Shown: positions 39,304 to 50,243, numbered from the stretch's first letter. The stretch: DNA of 64,000 nt from Methylotenera sp. (GCF_030684185.1 NZ_JAUXOY010000014.1:528001-592000), one strand, 5' to 3'. Program-made: numbers and translations. Notes: generated by a model not told the origin, from the letters alone.

Positions 39304-41220
39304 ATGTCCGCAGAGACTGCACAAAAAGAAACATCGCAAAAAGAGACTCATCCAAAAGAATCGATGGCCTTTCAGGCTGAAGTTAAGCAGCTACTTCAAT
39401 TGATGATTCACTCTTTGTATAGTAACAAAGAGATTGTATTGCGCGAGTTGATTTCTAATGCCTCTGATGCCGCAGATAAATTGCGCTTTGAAGCCATTGC
39501 AAATGGTGCGCTTTTTGAAGGTGATAGTGAGTTAAAGATTCGTGTCGCATTTGATAAAGATGCGCGTACGGTGACCATTACTGACAACGGTATTGGTATG
39601 AGCCGTGAAGAGGTGATCGCGAACATTGGTACGATTGCAAAATCAGGTACTAAAGAGTTTTTTAATGCACTTTCTGGCGACCAGGCAAAAGACGCTAATT
39701 TGATTGGCCAGTTCGGCGTGGGGTTCTACTCAGCCTTTATTATTGCCGACAAAGTCACGCTGACGACTCGCCGTGCAGGAGCTACTGAAGCAGTGCGTTG
39801 GGAGTCAACAGGCGAAGGTGACTTTACGCTTGAGGCGGCGGAAAAATCAGGCCGCGGTACGGAAGTGGTACTGCATTTGCGTGAAGGAGAAGATGAGTTT
39901 TTAAGTGACTGGAAACTTAAAACCATTATTCGCAAGTATTCAGACCACATTACTTTACCAATCGTGATGAAAAAAAACGAGTGGAAAGAGGGTGCTGAAG
40001 TTGCAACTGATGAAGAAGAAACCGTGAATAAGGCTTCTGCTTTGTGGGCGCGCAGCAAAAACGATATTACCGAAGAAGAATACCAAGAGTTCTATAAACA
40101 TGTTTCGCATGATTTTGAAGCCCCACTGGCCTATACGCATAGCCGTGTAGAAGGCAAGCAGGAATATATTTCACTACTGTATATTCCAGGCAAGGCACCC
40201 TTTGATTTATACGACCGCGACCGCCGTCATGGTATCAAGTTGTATGTAAAACGCGTATTTATTATGGAAGATGCTGAAAAGTTGATGCCGCAATATCTGC
40301 GTTTTGTACGTGGTGTGATTGATACTTCTGACTTGCCATTAAATGTATCGCGCGAAATTTTGCAATCTAGCCGTGATGTGGACGCGATTAAAGCGGGTTC
40401 TGTGAAAAAAGTGTTGAGCCTGCTTGAGGATATGGCTGAAAACAAGCCTGAAGATTACACAAAATTCTATACCGAGTTTGGTCGCGTATTGAAAGAAGGC
40501 CCAGGTGAAGATTTTGCCAACAAAGACAAAATTGCTAGCTTGTTGCGCTTTGCTTCAACCAAAGCGGATTCTGGTGTGCAAGAAGTTTCATTAAAAGATT
40601 ACGTAGCGCGTATGCAGCCTGAGCAAGATGTGATTTATTACATTACTGCTGACAGCTTTGCTGCAGCGCAACATAGCCCGCATTTGGAGATTTTCCGCAA
40701 AAAAGGCATTGAAGTGTTGTTGATGAGTGACCGCGTTGACGAATGGTTACTTGGTAGTTTGACCGAGTTTGAAGGTAAAAAACTACAGTCTATTGCCAAA
40801 GGTGACTTGGATTTGGGCAAGCTTGAATCGGATACTGAAAAAGAGATTCATAAGAAAATTGAAGAAGAAGCCAAAACTTTAGTTGAGAAAATAAAAAATA
40901 CGCTGGGTGACCAAGTGAAAGATGTACGCGTAACGCATCGATTAACCGATTCACCCGCTTGTTTGGTCAGCGATGAGCATGATTTATCAGGTAACCTAGC
41001 TCGTATGTTAAAAGCAGCGGGACAAAAAGCACCAGAATCTAAACCTATATTGGAGATTAACCCTACGCATAAGTTGGTGAAGCGTCTTGAAGCAGAATCA
41101 GCAGATGCAGTATTTAGTGACTTGGCATTTGTATTGTTTGACCAGGCTTTGTTGGCTGAGGGAGGCACGCTTGATGACCCGGCAAGCTTTGTTAAACGTA
41201 TGAATAGTTTAATCGGTTAG
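39304..41220 (+). CDS. htpG: Molecular chaperone HtpG (Hsp90)
   Basis: Cytoplasmic ATP-dependent chaperone. It has 638 aa (E. coli 624). The GHKL ATPase motifs are visible: [22 protein letters not shown], and [11 protein letters not shown]. The middle and C-terminal dimerisation domains are complete. A 15-residue Lys/Glu/Thr-rich N-terminal extension precedes [11 protein letters not shown]. Transcribed alone: own heat-shock promoter and a terminator 20 nt after the stop. Confidence 0.97.
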   Translation: MSAETAQKETSQKETHPKESMAFQAEVKQLLQLMIHSLYSNKEIVLRELISNASDAADKLRFEAIANGALFEGDSELKIRVAFDKDARTVTITDNGIGMSREEVIANIGTIAKSGTKEFFNALSGDQAKDANLIGQFGVGFYSAFIIADKVTLTTRRAGATEAVRWESTGEGDFTLEAAEKSGRGTEVVLHLREGEDEFLSDWKLKTIIRKYSDHITLPIVMKKNEWKEGAEVATDEEETVNKASALWARSKNDITEEEYQEFYKHVSHDFEAPLAYTHSRVEGKQEYISLLYIPGKAPFDLYDRDRRHGIKLYVKRVFIMEDAEKLMPQYLRFVRGVIDTSDLPLNVSREILQSSRDVDAIKAGSVKKVLSLLEDMAENKPEDYTKFYTEFGRVLKEGPGEDFANKDKIASLLRFASTKADSGVQEVSLKDYVARMQPEQDVIYYITADSFAAAQHSPHLEIFRKKGIEVLLMSDRVDEWLLGSLTEFEGKKLQSIAKGDLDLGKLESDTEKEIHKKIEEEAKTLVEKIKNTLGDQVKDVRVTHRLTDSPACLVSDEHDLSGNLARMLKAAGQKAPESKPILEINPTHKLVKRLEAESADAVFSDLAFVLFDQALLAEGGTLDDPASFVKRMNSLIG

Positions 41221-41241
41221 CGATTGGTGATTCAATAAAAG

Positions 41242-41273
41242 AACCCGCTCGGCGTAAGCCAGGCGGGTTTTTT
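41242..41273 (+). terminator. Intrinsic terminator of htpG
   Basis: AACCCGC (41242-41248) pairs with GCGGGTT (41263-41269), with an inner CGGC/GCC stem, followed by a run of T. Confidence 0.88.
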
Positions 41274-41309
41274 CATATTGGTTTAAAGAAATTGTCAATG
41301 AACAGTCAT

Positions 41310-41337
41310 TTGTAGGTGGTACATTTTTTGCTAGAAT
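41310..41337 (+). promoter_or_regulatory. Promoter of glgP
   Basis: TTGTAG (41310-41315), 16-bp spacer and TAGAAT (41332-41337), about 45 nt before the glgP ATG. Confidence 0.45.
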
Positions 41338-41381
41338 ACAGGTTGAGATTAAAATTTAATAATTAGCAACCAAAGGCTCCA

Positions 41382-43925
41382 ATGACAACTCCAGCGAAAA
41401 CCCCTGCTAAAGCAACCCTTAAAACTAAAGCTTCACCCAAAGCAAAAGACGGGATCAGTGAAAAGCCGAAGAAAACAAGTAAGTCTAAAGTGGCTGCTGT
41501 TCCTAAGCTATCGCCTATAGATCAAGCTTTGCAGAACCATTTGATTTTTTCCAGTTTTAAAACAAACGATGCCGCAACACCTAGGGATTGGTACGATGCA
41601 GCTAGCTATACTGTGCGCGACCATGTGGTGGAGCGTTGGGTTAAAACAGCCGAGTCTTATTATCGAGATGATCCAAAACGCGTTTATTATTTATCATTGG
41701 AGTTCTTAATCGGGCGTATGTTAAGTAATGCCGCACTAAATTTGGGCATAAATGATGAACTAAAAGATGGACTTTCATCATTAGGACGTGATTTAGAAAA
41801 CACTGTGGAAATGGAAACGGATGCTGCACTAGGTAATGGCGGCTTGGGTCGTTTGGCTGCTTGTTTTCTGGATTCAATGGCAACAATGGATATTCCAGCT
41901 ACAGGCTATGGCATTCGTTACGAATACGGTATGTTCAAGCAAACCATTGAAAATGGGCTGCAAGTTGAAAACCCGGATAACTGGCTGCGTTATGGCAATA
42001 TTTGGGAATTTCAACGCCCGGAAGCCACTTATAACATCAAATTTTATGGCAACGTAGTGAAGTATGCGTCTGAAGGCGGTGAAACGCAGCATTGGGTAGA
42101 TGCTGAGCACGTAGTGGCAATGGCATACGATGTGCCCGTGCCTGGCTTCGGCGGCGATACTGTAAACAGCTTGCGTTTGTGGTCGGCCAAAGCGGCGCGA
42201 GAGTTTGATTTGAGTCATTTTAATGACGGTAATTATGAAAAAGCCGTGCAAGAGCGTAACGATACTGAAAATATTTCTAAAGTACTCTACCCAAATGATG
42301 CTTCAGTATTGGGTAAAGAGTTACGTTTAAAACAGCAGTATTTCTTCGTTTCAGCCTCTATTCAAGATATTCTGCGTCGCTTTTTAAGTACGCATGAAAT
42401 GAAAAAACAGGCGGACTGGAAAATCCTGCCAGACAAAATTGCCATTCAGCTTAATGATACGCACCCTTCGATTGGTGTAGCGGAGATGATGTATCAATTA
42501 GTGGATGTGCATGGGCTGGCTTGGGATTTTGCATGGGGGTTAGTGGTTAAGGTTTTTGCGTATACCAACCATACCTTAATGCCAGAAGCCTTGGAAACCT
42601 GGACAGTAGATCTCTTTGGACGTTTGCTACCACGCCATTTAGAAATTATTTATAAAATCAATTTTGAATTCTTGCACATGGTTAACCATCACTTCCCGGG
42701 TGACCCTGAGTTGTTGAAACGCGTATCAATCATTGATGAGTCTAATGGCCGTCGTGTGCGCATGGCGCACTTGGCTGTAGTTGGTAGTCATACAGTAAAC
42801 GGCGTGGCTGCCTTGCATAGTGAGTTATTGAAACAACATCTTTTTGCTGATTTTGATCGCATTTATCCTGGAAAAATGACCAATGTGACCAACGGCATAA
42901 CACCTCGCCGCTGGTTGAACCAAGCAAATCCTGGATTGACTGCCCTGATAGAAAAAGCGATTGGTGCTGACTTTAAAAAAGATCTGACACAAATCAAAAA
43001 AATTACACCTTTAGCTAATGATGCAGAATTTAGAAAAGCATTTGCAGCAGTAAAGCATGCTAATAAAGCCAGGTTGGCTGCCAAGATTGAACAAAAAACC
43101 GGTATTAAGCTGAATGTGAATAGCTTGTTTGATGTTCAAATTAAACGTATTCACGAATATAAACGCCAATTGCTTAATGTATTGCATGTCATTACTTTGT
43201 ATAACCGCATTCGTAGCGGTGAAAAAGGACTTACACCGCGTACGGTTATTTTTGGCGGAAAAGCTGCGCCTGGTTACTGGATGGCTAAACAAATCATCCG
43301 TTTAATCAACGATGTGGCGGCAATCGTGAATGAAGATGTTGCCGTTGGTGACCAGCTCAAAGTGGTGTATTACCCCAATTATGAAGTTTCAGCGGCTGAA
43401 ATTTTATTTCCGGGCAGTGATTTGTCTGAGCAAATTTCAACAGCCGGTACTGAGGCAAGTGGCACGGGTAACATGAAAATGGCTTTAAATGGTGCACTAA
43501 CCATTGGTACCCTAGACGGTGCAAACGTCGAAATTATGGAAGAAGTCGGTGATGAGAATATATTTATATTCGGTCTCACAACACCGCAAGTAGCTGAAGT
43601 AAAAGCGAATGGCTATAACCCGAATGATTGTTACCATAGTAATCCAGAGCTGAAACAAGTGCTGGATATGATTGCTGATGGATACTTCTCAATCGATGAG
43701 CCAAATCGTTATCAGCCAATTGTTGATAATTTGCTGAAAAATGGCGATCAGTATTTGTTGCTGGCCGATTATGCAAGCTACATTGAAACGCAAGATAGAG
43801 TAGGCAAGTTGTACCAACATCAAGATGAGTGGACACGTTTGGCTATTTTGAACGTGGCTAATATGGCTAAATTCTCTAGTGATCGTGCGATAAGTGATTA
43901 TGCTAAAAATATCTGGCATGTATAA
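41382..43925 (+). CDS. glgP: Glycogen/starch phosphorylase
   Basis: PLP-dependent enzyme releasing glucose 1-phosphate from alpha-1,4-glucans. It has 847 aa (E. coli GlgP 815). The catalytic domain is complete: SLEFLIGRML, ALGNGGLGRLAACF, LNDTHPSIGV, QIKRIHEYKRQLLN, and the PLP-lysine segment EASGTGNMKMALNGALTIG. The first 45 residues are a Lys/Ala/Thr/Ser-rich low-complexity tail not found in the E. coli protein; it may aid localisation or be neutral. No other glycogen genes are adjacent. A strong hairpin follows. Confidence 0.96.
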   Translation: MTTPAKTPAKATLKTKASPKAKDGISEKPKKTSKSKVAAVPKLSPIDQALQNHLIFSSFKTNDAATPRDWYDAASYTVRDHVVERWVKTAESYYRDDPKRVYYLSLEFLIGRMLSNAALNLGINDELKDGLSSLGRDLENTVEMETDAALGNGGLGRLAACFLDSMATMDIPATGYGIRYEYGMFKQTIENGLQVENPDNWLRYGNIWEFQRPEATYNIKFYGNVVKYASEGGETQHWVDAEHVVAMAYDVPVPGFGGDTVNSLRLWSAKAAREFDLSHFNDGNYEKAVQERNDTENISKVLYPNDASVLGKELRLKQQYFFVSASIQDILRRFLSTHEMKKQADWKILPDKIAIQLNDTHPSIGVAEMMYQLVDVHGLAWDFAWGLVVKVFAYTNHTLMPEALETWTVDLFGRLLPRHLEIIYKINFEFLHMVNHHFPGDPELLKRVSIIDESNGRRVRMAHLAVVGSHTVNGVAALHSELLKQHLFADFDRIYPGKMTNVTNGITPRRWLNQANPGLTALIEKAIGADFKKDLTQIKKITPLANDAEFRKAFAAVKHANKARLAAKIEQKTGIKLNVNSLFDVQIKRIHEYKRQLLNVLHVITLYNRIRSGEKGLTPRTVIFGGKAAPGYWMAKQIIRLINDVAAIVNEDVAVGDQLKVVYYPNYEVSAAEILFPGSDLSEQISTAGTEASGTGNMKMALNGALTIGTLDGANVEIMEEVGDENIFIFGLTTPQVAEVKANGYNPNDCYHSNPELKQVLDMIADGYFSIDEPNRYQPIVDNLLKNGDQYLLLADYASYIETQDRVGKLYQHQDEWTRLAILNVANMAKFSSDRAISDYAKNIWHV

Positions 43926-43957
43926 AACCTAATTCAGATTTAAAAGTCTTTAAAAGA

Positions 43958-43998
43958 ACTGCCCTGTAAGCCTGATGGATATTGGCTTGCAGGGCAGT
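43958..43998 (+). terminator. Hairpin downstream of glgP
   Basis: 15-bp arms at 43958-43972 (ACTGCCCTGTAAGCC) and 43984-43998 pair with a single G-U. It is followed by GTTCATTTATAG, a poor T-tract, so termination is probable but not certain. Confidence 0.6.
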
Positions 43999-44123
43999 GT
44001 TCATTTATAGCCTGTGTGTATTAAAACGCACTAAAATAGGTAAACGTAAATTATCATTAGCACTCAAGCAAAACCGCCATTTAAGGTTATGCTTATGTTA
44101 CACGTCATTCATTGGAGATAAAA

Positions 44124-44822
44124 ATGCGTCTTTTTTTTACAAAATATAGTTTAGCAACTTTAGGTTTTGTCTTATATGCAATGCATGCTAATGCCTTAGG
44201 TGTTAGTGAGTTAACCAATAAGGAAACCAGCGCGGGCTTAAAAGAAGCGTTGACGCAAGGTGTTAGCAAAGCAGTGAGTTCACTCGGAGCCACTGATGGT
44301 TTTTTAGGTAATAATGAAGTGAAAATTCCGCTGCCCAACTCACTTAAAAAAATAGAAAAAGGCATGAAACTGATGGGCATGGGCAAGCAATCTGATGAGC
44401 TCGTTTTAAAAATGAACCGTGCTGCTGAAGCCGCCGTACCCGAGGCCAAAACCTTATTGGTCGATTCCATTAAAAAAATGAGTGTGGCCGATGCCAAAGC
44501 GATTTTGACAGGCCCGAATGATGCCGCCACACAATATTTCAAAAAAACCACTTCAGAGCAAATGACCGCCAAGTTTTTACCTATTGTAGAAAAAGCCACT
44601 GCCAACGTTCAATTGGCTGATTCATATAATAAATATGCCGAACAAGGCAGTAAATTTGGATTGGTGAAAAAAGAAGATGCGAATATCAACCAATACGTGA
44701 CCAAAAAAGCTTTAGATGGCGTGTATTTGATGATTGCGAAAGAAGAGGCAGCGATTCGCCAAGACCCTGTGGGGCAGGCAAGCAGCTTGCTAAAGAAAGT
44801 GTTTGGGGCCTTGGGCAAGTAA
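44124..44822 (+). CDS. Exported DUF4197 family protein
   Basis: 232 aa from the ATG at 44124, which has GGAG 6 nt upstream; an in-frame TTG at 44112 is rejected. A signal peptide (residues 1-21, ending MHANA) indicates export. The mature part is all helical and matches DUF4197: AGLKEALTQGVSKAVSSLG, DGFLGNNEVKIPLP, MNRAAEAAVPEAK, DAKAILTGPNDAATQYF, and RQDPVGQASSLLKKVFGALGK at the end. Function unknown. It is flanked by hairpins on both sides and appears monocistronic. Confidence 0.85.
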   Translation: MRLFFTKYSLATLGFVLYAMHANALGVSELTNKETSAGLKEALTQGVSKAVSSLGATDGFLGNNEVKIPLPNSLKKIEKGMKLMGMGKQSDELVLKMNRAAEAAVPEAKTLLVDSIKKMSVADAKAILTGPNDAATQYFKKTTSEQMTAKFLPIVEKATANVQLADSYNKYAEQGSKFGLVKKEDANINQYVTKKALDGVYLMIAKEEAAIRQDPVGQASSLLKKVFGALGK

Positions 44823-44983
44823 TTTTGCTTATAAGGGATGAATCAATTGATTCTGGTTCATTGATTCAATGTAAAGTTGATTTCTAGGGAAAGATTATGC
44901 CTGATTAGGGCTGATTAGCTTGCATAATCCGCTGTATGAAATATCTTTCGTTCGGCATATTATGTTTCATTAAAACGCCCTAC

Positions 44984-45014
44984 AACAAATCATTAGCAAT
45001 GCTAATGATTTGTT
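44984..45014 (+). terminator. Perfect 14-bp hairpin, terminator-like
   Basis: AACAAATCATTAGC (44984-44997), 3-nt loop, exact complement at 45001-45014, then TCTTAGATTTT. A-T rich stem with a moderate T-tract. Confidence 0.6.
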
Positions 45015-45066
45015 TCTTAGATTTTAGTCTACACTGGCATGAAAGATTTTCGCCTATATTCTTTTT

Positions 45067-45109
45067 AATGCCTCCGAAAGCCTTATAAATAAAGGCTTTC
45101 GGAGGCATT
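45067..45109. terminator. Perfect 18-bp hairpin, bidirectional terminator
   Basis: AATGCCTCCGAAAGCCTT (45067-45084) pairs exactly with 45092-45109 around a 7-nt loop. A T-run precedes it and GTTTTCTTTC follows. Probably protects purL from upstream transcription. Confidence 0.8.
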
Positions 45110-45245
45110 GTTTTCTTTCGAGCATATAATCATCAAAAATGACGTTTTAATGCAGACGTCAACTGTTGTATTTTTTCGGCTGAATGGGCGCTAATCTGTT
45201 AAAATTTCGGCTTATTTAAATCGATGAATTTTTGCCCGATATTCC

Positions 45246-48200
45246 ATGAGCCAATCTAACTCCAGCCCTCAAATGGCTTGCCTGCGTGGCAGCGCCGCTT
45301 TATCTCAATTTCGTATTGAAAAGATTCAATCTCAACTGAGCCACAATACGAATATCAAGCATTTGTACGCGGAGTTTCGACATTTTATCTGGGTTGAAAA
45401 TGACGGTGTGGATGTTGCCTTAAGTGCTACGCAACAAGAGACTTTAAAACAGATTTTAACTTACGGCCCAACTCTGCAGGCAGAAGATCCGCAAGGTGAA
45501 TTACTTGTGGTGATTCCGCGCATTGGCACTATTTCACCTTGGGCATCGCGCGCAACTGACATTGTTAAACACTGTGGTTTAGAAACTGTGCAGCGCGTAG
45601 AGCGTGGCATTGCTTATTTTGTGCAAACTAAGAATGGCGGAAAATTAACGCTGGAAGAGCGTAAGCAATTATTGCCGTTGATTCATGACCGCATGACTGA
45701 AACTGTGATTGTCAGTTTGGATGACGCAGCTCAGTTGTACCACACGGATACGCCCAAACCCTTAAGCACCGTAGATGTTTTGCAAGGTGGCAAAGCTGCA
45801 TTGGTGCAGGCCAATAGCGAAATGGGCTTGGCGTTGTCTCCCGATGAAGTGGATTATTTGTTTGAAAACTTTACTAAGATTAAACGCAATCCTACCGATG
45901 TAGAGTTGATGATGTTCGCGCAAGCGAACTCTGAACACTGCCGCCACAAAATCTTCAATGCCGATTGGGTGATTGATGGTGCTAGCCAAGAGTTTTCACT
46001 CTTCGGCATGATACGCAATACGCACAAACTCAACCCCGGCAACACGGTGGTGGCGTATTCGGATAACTCATCGATTGTTGAAGGCCAAAACGCAGGTGAA
46101 AAAACCAAGCGCTTTTACCCGCGTGAACATGGTGCCTATAGCTTTATCGAAGAAGAAATGCACTATTTAATGAAGGTGGAAACGCATAATCACCCAACTG
46201 CTATCTCACCGTTTGCCGGCGCAGCTACAGGTGCTGGTGGCGAGATTCGTGATGAAGGTGCCACGGGTAGTGGCTCTAAACCAAAAGCGGGGTTGACGGG
46301 TTTTTCAGTGTCGAATTTAAATATTCCAAATTTTGAGCAACCATGGGAACTCAATGATTACGGCCGCCCTAGCCGTATCGCTTCACCGCTACAGATTATG
46401 ATTGATGGTCCATTAGGTGGCGCGGCCTATAACAACGAGTTTGGTCGTCCAAATATTGCGGGCTATTTCCGTACGTTTGAGTTAGAGAGTAATGACGAAG
46501 TGCGCGGTTACCATAAACCAATTATGCTGGCGGGTGGCTTGGGCAATATTTCTGCCAAACATTCAAAAAAAAACCCGATTCCAGCAGGTGCGGCTTTAGT
46601 GCAATTAGGCGGCCCGGCGATGTTGATTGGGCTTGGTGGTAGTGCGGCATCGAGTATGGATACAGGTTCTAACGTTGAGAATTTAGACTTTGATTCAGTG
46701 CAACGAGGCAACCCAGAGTTAGAGCGCAGGGCACAAGAGGTGATAGACCGTTGCTGGCAACTAGGTGATGCTAACCCAATTTTGAGCATCCATGATGTAG
46801 GTGCAGGCGGTATTTCAAATGCCTTTCCGGAATTAGTTAACGATGCGGGTGTAGGTGCGGTGTTCCAGTTGCGTGATGTGCATAATGAAGAGCCGGGCAT
46901 GTCGCCACGCGAACTATGGAGTAATGAGGCGCAAGAGCGTTATGTGATGGCGATTGCGCAAGAAGATTTGCCGCGCTTCAAGGCGATTTGTGAGCGCGAA
47001 CGTTGCCCGTTTGCAGTGGTGGGCATTGCTACCGAGGAGCGTCATTTAACCGTGGAAGACAGCCATTTTGGTAATAATCCTGTTGATATGGAAATGTCCG
47101 TATTGCTCGGCAAGCCACCAAAAATGACACGTGATGTGAAAAGTGTGGCTAAACAATTACCAGCGTTTGACACCAGCAAGATTGATTTAAAAGATGCTGC
47201 AGCGCGCGTGTTGAGATTACCAGGCGTAGCCGATAAAACTTTTTTGATTACGATTGGCGACCGTTCTGTGACTGGTTTAGTTGCGCGTGAGCAAATGGTG
47301 GGCCCATGGCAAGTGCCTGTGGCCGATGTTGCTGTGACCTTGGCAGGCTACGAAACCTATGTAGGCGAAGCCTTTGCCATTGGTGAAAAAGCGCCGTTGG
47401 CACTGGTGAATGCGCCTGCATCTGGCCGCATGGCGATTGGTGAGGCGATTACCAATATCGCTGCTTGTCTCATTGATGATTTAAGTGTGTTGAAGCTATC
47501 TGCCAATTGGATGGCACCAGCAGGCCACGCAGGCGAAGATGCGGCAATGTACGCCACCGTGAAAGCCGTTGGTATGGAGCTTTGCCCTCAACTAGGCATC
47601 AGTATTCCAGTGGGTAAAGATTCAATGTCGATGAAAACCGTGTGGAATGAAGACGGTGCCGATAATAAAGTAATCAGTAAGGCTGTGACATCACCTATTT
47701 CATTGGTGGTGACGGCTTTTGCAACCACCCCGGATGCACGTAAAACTCTTACGCCACAATTGCAAATGGATGCACCAAGTAAACTAATTTTGATTGACTT
47801 AGGCGCAGGCAAAAACCGCATGGGCGGCTCTAGCTTGGCGCAGGTATACGCTGCGGTGGGCAATGTAGCGCCTGATGTAGACGATGCAAACCAGCTGAAA
47901 CATTTCTTCAACACCATTCAGCAATTGAATAAGGCAGGGAGAATTTCAGCCTACCATGACCGCTCAGACGGCGGCTTATTTACCACCTTGGTTGAAATGG
48001 CATTCGCAGGACATTGCGGTTTAAATGTCGATTTAAGCAGCTTGCAAGGTGATGTGGTCAGTGCTTTATATAACGAAGAGCTTGGCGCGGTGATACAAGT
48101 GGCGGCAAATGATGCAGACGCAATCGCAACGCAATTTAACGGCTTGGCGCACATTATTGGCGACGTAGTTGCTGGCAACAGCATTGAAATCACACAGCAC

Positions 48201-49193
48201 GGCAAAGTGGTTTTTAGTGATACGCGCATCAACTTACATCGTATGTGGTCTGAAACTACTTATCAAATGCAAAAGCTGCGTGATAACCCAGTTTGCGCTC
48301 AACAAGAATATGATCGTATTTTAGATGATAGTAATCGAGGTTTATTTTCTGAGTTAACCTTTGACCCTAGTGAAAATATCGCCGCGCCATATATTAACTC
48401 TGGTGTGCGTCCAAAAATGGCAATCTTGCGTGAACAAGGCGTGAATGGTCACGTAGAGATGGCGGCCTCGTTTGACCGCGCAGGCTTTGCTACTTTTGAC
48501 GTACATATGAGCGACATTATTGCAGGCCGTGTGTCACTTAAGGAGTTTGCCGGGTTTGTTGCCTGTGGCGGATTTTCTTATGGCGATGTACTCGGTGCGG
48601 GTGAGGGCTGGGCTAAATCGATTTTATTTAATGCACGTGCGCGTGATGAATTTACAGCCTTTTTTGAACGTAGTGACAGCTTTGCGTTAGGGGTGTGCAA
48701 TGGCTGCCAAATGATGAGTAATTTGCGTGAGCTCATCCCTGGCGCTGCTCACTGGCCACATTTTGTACGAAACAAATCAGAGCAGTTTGAGGCCAGGCTA
48801 GCCATGGTAGAGGTTTTAGACTCACCTTCATTATTTTTTAAAGGTATGGCTGGCAGCAAAATGCCAATTGCAGTTGCTCACGGCGAAGGTTTTGCAGAGT
48901 TTTCTATAGAACCTTCTGCAACTTCTGCAGTCAATGAATTGCTGGCTAAAAAGTTGGTAACGATGAGATTTATCGATCACACGTCAACACCAACTGAGGT
49001 TTATCCGTTTAATCCAAACGGTTCACCGCAAGGCGTTACTGGATTAACCAGCACAGATGGACGTTTTAGTATTATGATGCCACACCCTGAACGTGTTATT
49101 CGCAACGTACAAAATACCTGGCAGCGTTGTGATGATGTTGAAGATAGTGCTTGGATTAGAATGTTCCGTAATGCAAGACGTAATATTGCGTAA
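45246..49193 (+). CDS. purL: Phosphoribosylformylglycinamidine synthase (large single-chain form)
   Basis: Converts FGAR to FGAM with glutamine and ATP in purine synthesis. At 1315 aa it is the fused PurL of Proteobacteria. An N-terminal PurS-like domain is followed by two AIRS-type ATP-binding halves ([18 protein letters not shown], then [20 protein letters not shown]), and a C-terminal class I glutaminase with the nucleophile Cys in [10 protein letters not shown] and the catalytic His/Glu in MMPHPERV. Complete and in frame. Confidence 0.97.
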   Translation: MSQSNSSPQMACLRGSAALSQFRIEKIQSQLSHNTNIKHLYAEFRHFIWVENDGVDVALSATQQETLKQILTYGPTLQAEDPQGELLVVIPRIGTISPWASRATDIVKHCGLETVQRVERGIAYFVQTKNGGKLTLEERKQLLPLIHDRMTETVIVSLDDAAQLYHTDTPKPLSTVDVLQGGKAALVQANSEMGLALSPDEVDYLFENFTKIKRNPTDVELMMFAQANSEHCRHKIFNADWVIDGASQEFSLFGMIRNTHKLNPGNTVVAYSDNSSIVEGQNAGEKTKRFYPREHGAYSFIEEEMHYLMKVETHNHPTAISPFAGAATGAGGEIRDEGATGSGSKPKAGLTGFSVSNLNIPNFEQPWELNDYGRPSRIASPLQIMIDGPLGGAAYNNEFGRPNIAGYFRTFELESNDEVRGYHKPIMLAGGLGNISAKHSKKNPIPAGAALVQLGGPAMLIGLGGSAASSMDTGSNVENLDFDSVQRGNPELERRAQEVIDRCWQLGDANPILSIHDVGAGGISNAFPELVNDAGVGAVFQLRDVHNEEPGMSPRELWSNEAQERYVMAIAQEDLPRFKAICERERCPFAVVGIATEERHLTVEDSHFGNNPVDMEMSVLLGKPPKMTRDVKSVAKQLPAFDTSKIDLKDAAARVLRLPGVADKTFLITIGDRSVTGLVAREQMVGPWQVPVADVAVTLAGYETYVGEAFAIGEKAPLALVNAPASGRMAIGEAITNIAACLIDDLSVLKLSANWMAPAGHAGEDAAMYATVKAVGMELCPQLGISIPVGKDSMSMKTVWNEDGADNKVISKAVTSPISLVVTAFATTPDARKTLTPQLQMDAPSKLILIDLGAGKNRMGGSSLAQVYAAVGNVAPDVDDANQLKHFFNTIQQLNKAGRISAYHDRSDGGLFTTLVEMAFAGHCGLNVDLSSLQGDVVSALYNEELGAVIQVAANDADAIATQFNGLAHIIGDVVAGNSIEITQHGKVVFSDTRINLHRMWSETTYQMQKLRDNPVCAQQEYDRILDDSNRGLFSELTFDPSENIAAPYINSGVRPKMAILREQGVNGHVEMAASFDRAGFATFDVHMSDIIAGRVSLKEFAGFVACGGFSYGDVLGAGEGWAKSILFNARARDEFTAFFERSDSFALGVCNGCQMMSNLRELIPGAAHWPHFVRNKSEQFEARLAMVEVLDSPSLFFKGMAGSKMPIAVAHGEGFAEFSIEPSATSAVNELLAKKLVTMRFIDHTSTPTEVYPFNPNGSPQGVTGLTSTDGRFSIMMPHPERVIRNVQNTWQRCDDVEDSAWIRMFRNARRNIA

Positions 49194-49241
49194 GTTTTTA
49201 AACTGTATAAAAGTTAAATAATAACCATGGAGAAAAGTAAG

Positions 49242-49739
49242 ATGAAATTCATTAGTACACTGTTGGCTGCACTCGTTTTAAGTTTTTCTATCAATGCAAT
49301 GGCGCTTACGGATGATGAGTCTTTAGAGTATGTAGAGGCCATCACAAGCGGTAATTTGAAGATGGTAAAAAAATATGTTGAGGCTGACCCTAAAAACGTA
49401 AACGAGATGTCATTTGCCTGGACACCACTGCAAATGGCGGCAAATAAAGGCCAAATCGAGGTGGCAAAATATTTGTTAAGCAAAGGCGCAGATATGAATT
49501 ATACCCACCCTTTATCAAAAAACACGGCATTTCATCTTGCAGCATTTGGTGGTTTTAGAGATATGCTCACTTTGCTTGCGAAGAGCGGGGCTGATGTAAA
49601 TATTAAGCTTAAAGCAAATGTTTCGCTGATTCGCCCGTTCAGAGATGCTGAAAATAACAGTATGATTGAATTTTTAAAGGGGTTAGGCGTTAGTGAAGAA
49701 GGCTGTAACGATGCTAAGTGTTTTGATGAATCTAACTAA
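49242..49739 (+). CDS. Exported small ankyrin-repeat protein
   Basis: 165 aa from the ATG at 49242, preferred over 49227 because GGAG lies 9 nt upstream. A signal peptide (residues 1-21, ending NAMA) points to the periplasm. Two to three ankyrin repeats follow: TPLQMAANKGQIEVAKYLLSKGAD and TAFHLAAFGGFRDMLTLLAKSGAD are the clearest. Two cysteines close to the C-terminus (GCNDAKC) could form a disulfide. It probably binds a periplasmic partner; the partner is unknown. A second such protein is at 58.3 kb. Confidence 0.82.
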   Translation: MKFISTLLAALVLSFSINAMALTDDESLEYVEAITSGNLKMVKKYVEADPKNVNEMSFAWTPLQMAANKGQIEVAKYLLSKGADMNYTHPLSKNTAFHLAAFGGFRDMLTLLAKSGADVNIKLKANVSLIRPFRDAENNSMIEFLKGLGVSEEGCNDAKCFDESN

Positions 49740-49748
49740 TTTTTCTAT

Positions 49749-49773
49749 GTGACTAGAGTCACGCAAATATACT
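49749..49773 (+). promoter_or_regulatory. Candidate promoter and palindromic site of the cytochrome/FCSD cluster
   Basis: GTGACT-AG-AGTCAC (49749-49762) is a perfect 14-bp palindrome, followed by TATACT at 49768-49773, a plausible -10. No -35 hexamer is seen at the right spacing, which would suit an activator-dependent promoter. Confidence 0.4.
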
Positions 49774-49787
49774 AAAAACCATTTAGA

Positions 49788-49828
49788 ATGGTGTTTTGAA
49801 TTTAACGTAGCAACACTCAAAACACCAT
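49788..49828 (+). promoter_or_regulatory. Leader hairpin enclosing the cytochrome c start codon
   Basis: ATGGTGTTTTGA (49788-49799) pairs exactly with 49817-49828, whose last two bases are the AT of the ATG at 49827. The 17-nt loop has no Shine-Dalgarno match. It would sit near the very 5' end of the mRNA and could hold back translation. Confidence 0.6.
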
Positions 49829-50243
49829 GAAAAAATTACATACTTTTTGGTTTATTTCTGTATTACTTATAACCTCAGTCTGCTTACCAACGATTGGTAA
49901 TGCGACTGAGGTTTCTGTTTTTTCAGCTGAGCAAAATACACATATACGTGCTTTGGCTGCTTCATGTGCAGCGTGTCACGGGACTTTAGGTAACAGTGTT
50001 GGAAACAACAGCGCTACAGATACGAGTAGCGCAAATGCTGTTCTCGCTGGCATAGACCCTGCCGAATTTACCAATAAAATGCTTGGGTTTAAAGATGGTA
50101 GCCGCAAAGCGACTGTGATGCATCATCATGCTAGAGGGTTGAACGTGGATGAAATCAACCAGCTTGCCGTGCATTTTTCACAGCAAAAACGTGTCACTAA
50201 ATCACCCGTCAAATCAGAAATATTAAAGGCCGAACATGACTGA
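49827..50243 (+). CDS. Monohaem cytochrome c (probable FCSD cytochrome subunit)
   Basis: 138 aa with a signal peptide (ending near residue 26) and one haem site CAACH at 47-51 (SCAACHGTLGN). The methionine in KATVMHHHARGL is a likely axial ligand, as in sulfide-dehydrogenase cytochromes. It overlaps the flavoprotein gene by 8 nt, which argues that it is the electron-accepting subunit of that enzyme. It is monohaem, unlike the dihaem FccA of purple sulfur bacteria. No Shine-Dalgarno; the start codon lies in a hairpin. Confidence 0.85.
   Translation: MKKLHTFWFISVLLITSVCLPTIGNATEVSVFSAEQNTHIRALAASCAACHGTLGNSVGNNSATDTSSANAVLAGIDPAEFTNKMLGFKDGSRKATVMHHHARGLNVDEINQLAVHFSQQKRVTKSPVKSEILKAEHD

Larger units (their letters stand above)
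44823..45245. other. 423-bp non-coding gap before purL
   Basis: No ORF of note. It contains two perfect hairpins (listed separately), a CTGATT-N16-CATAAT promoter-like pair ending at 44928, an 8-bp inverted repeat GATTATGC/GCATAATC (44893-44900, 44922-44929), and a TAAAAT at about 45199 as a possible purL -10. The segment from about 44935 to 45020 could be a small RNA ending at the first hairpin; this is speculative. Confidence 0.5.
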
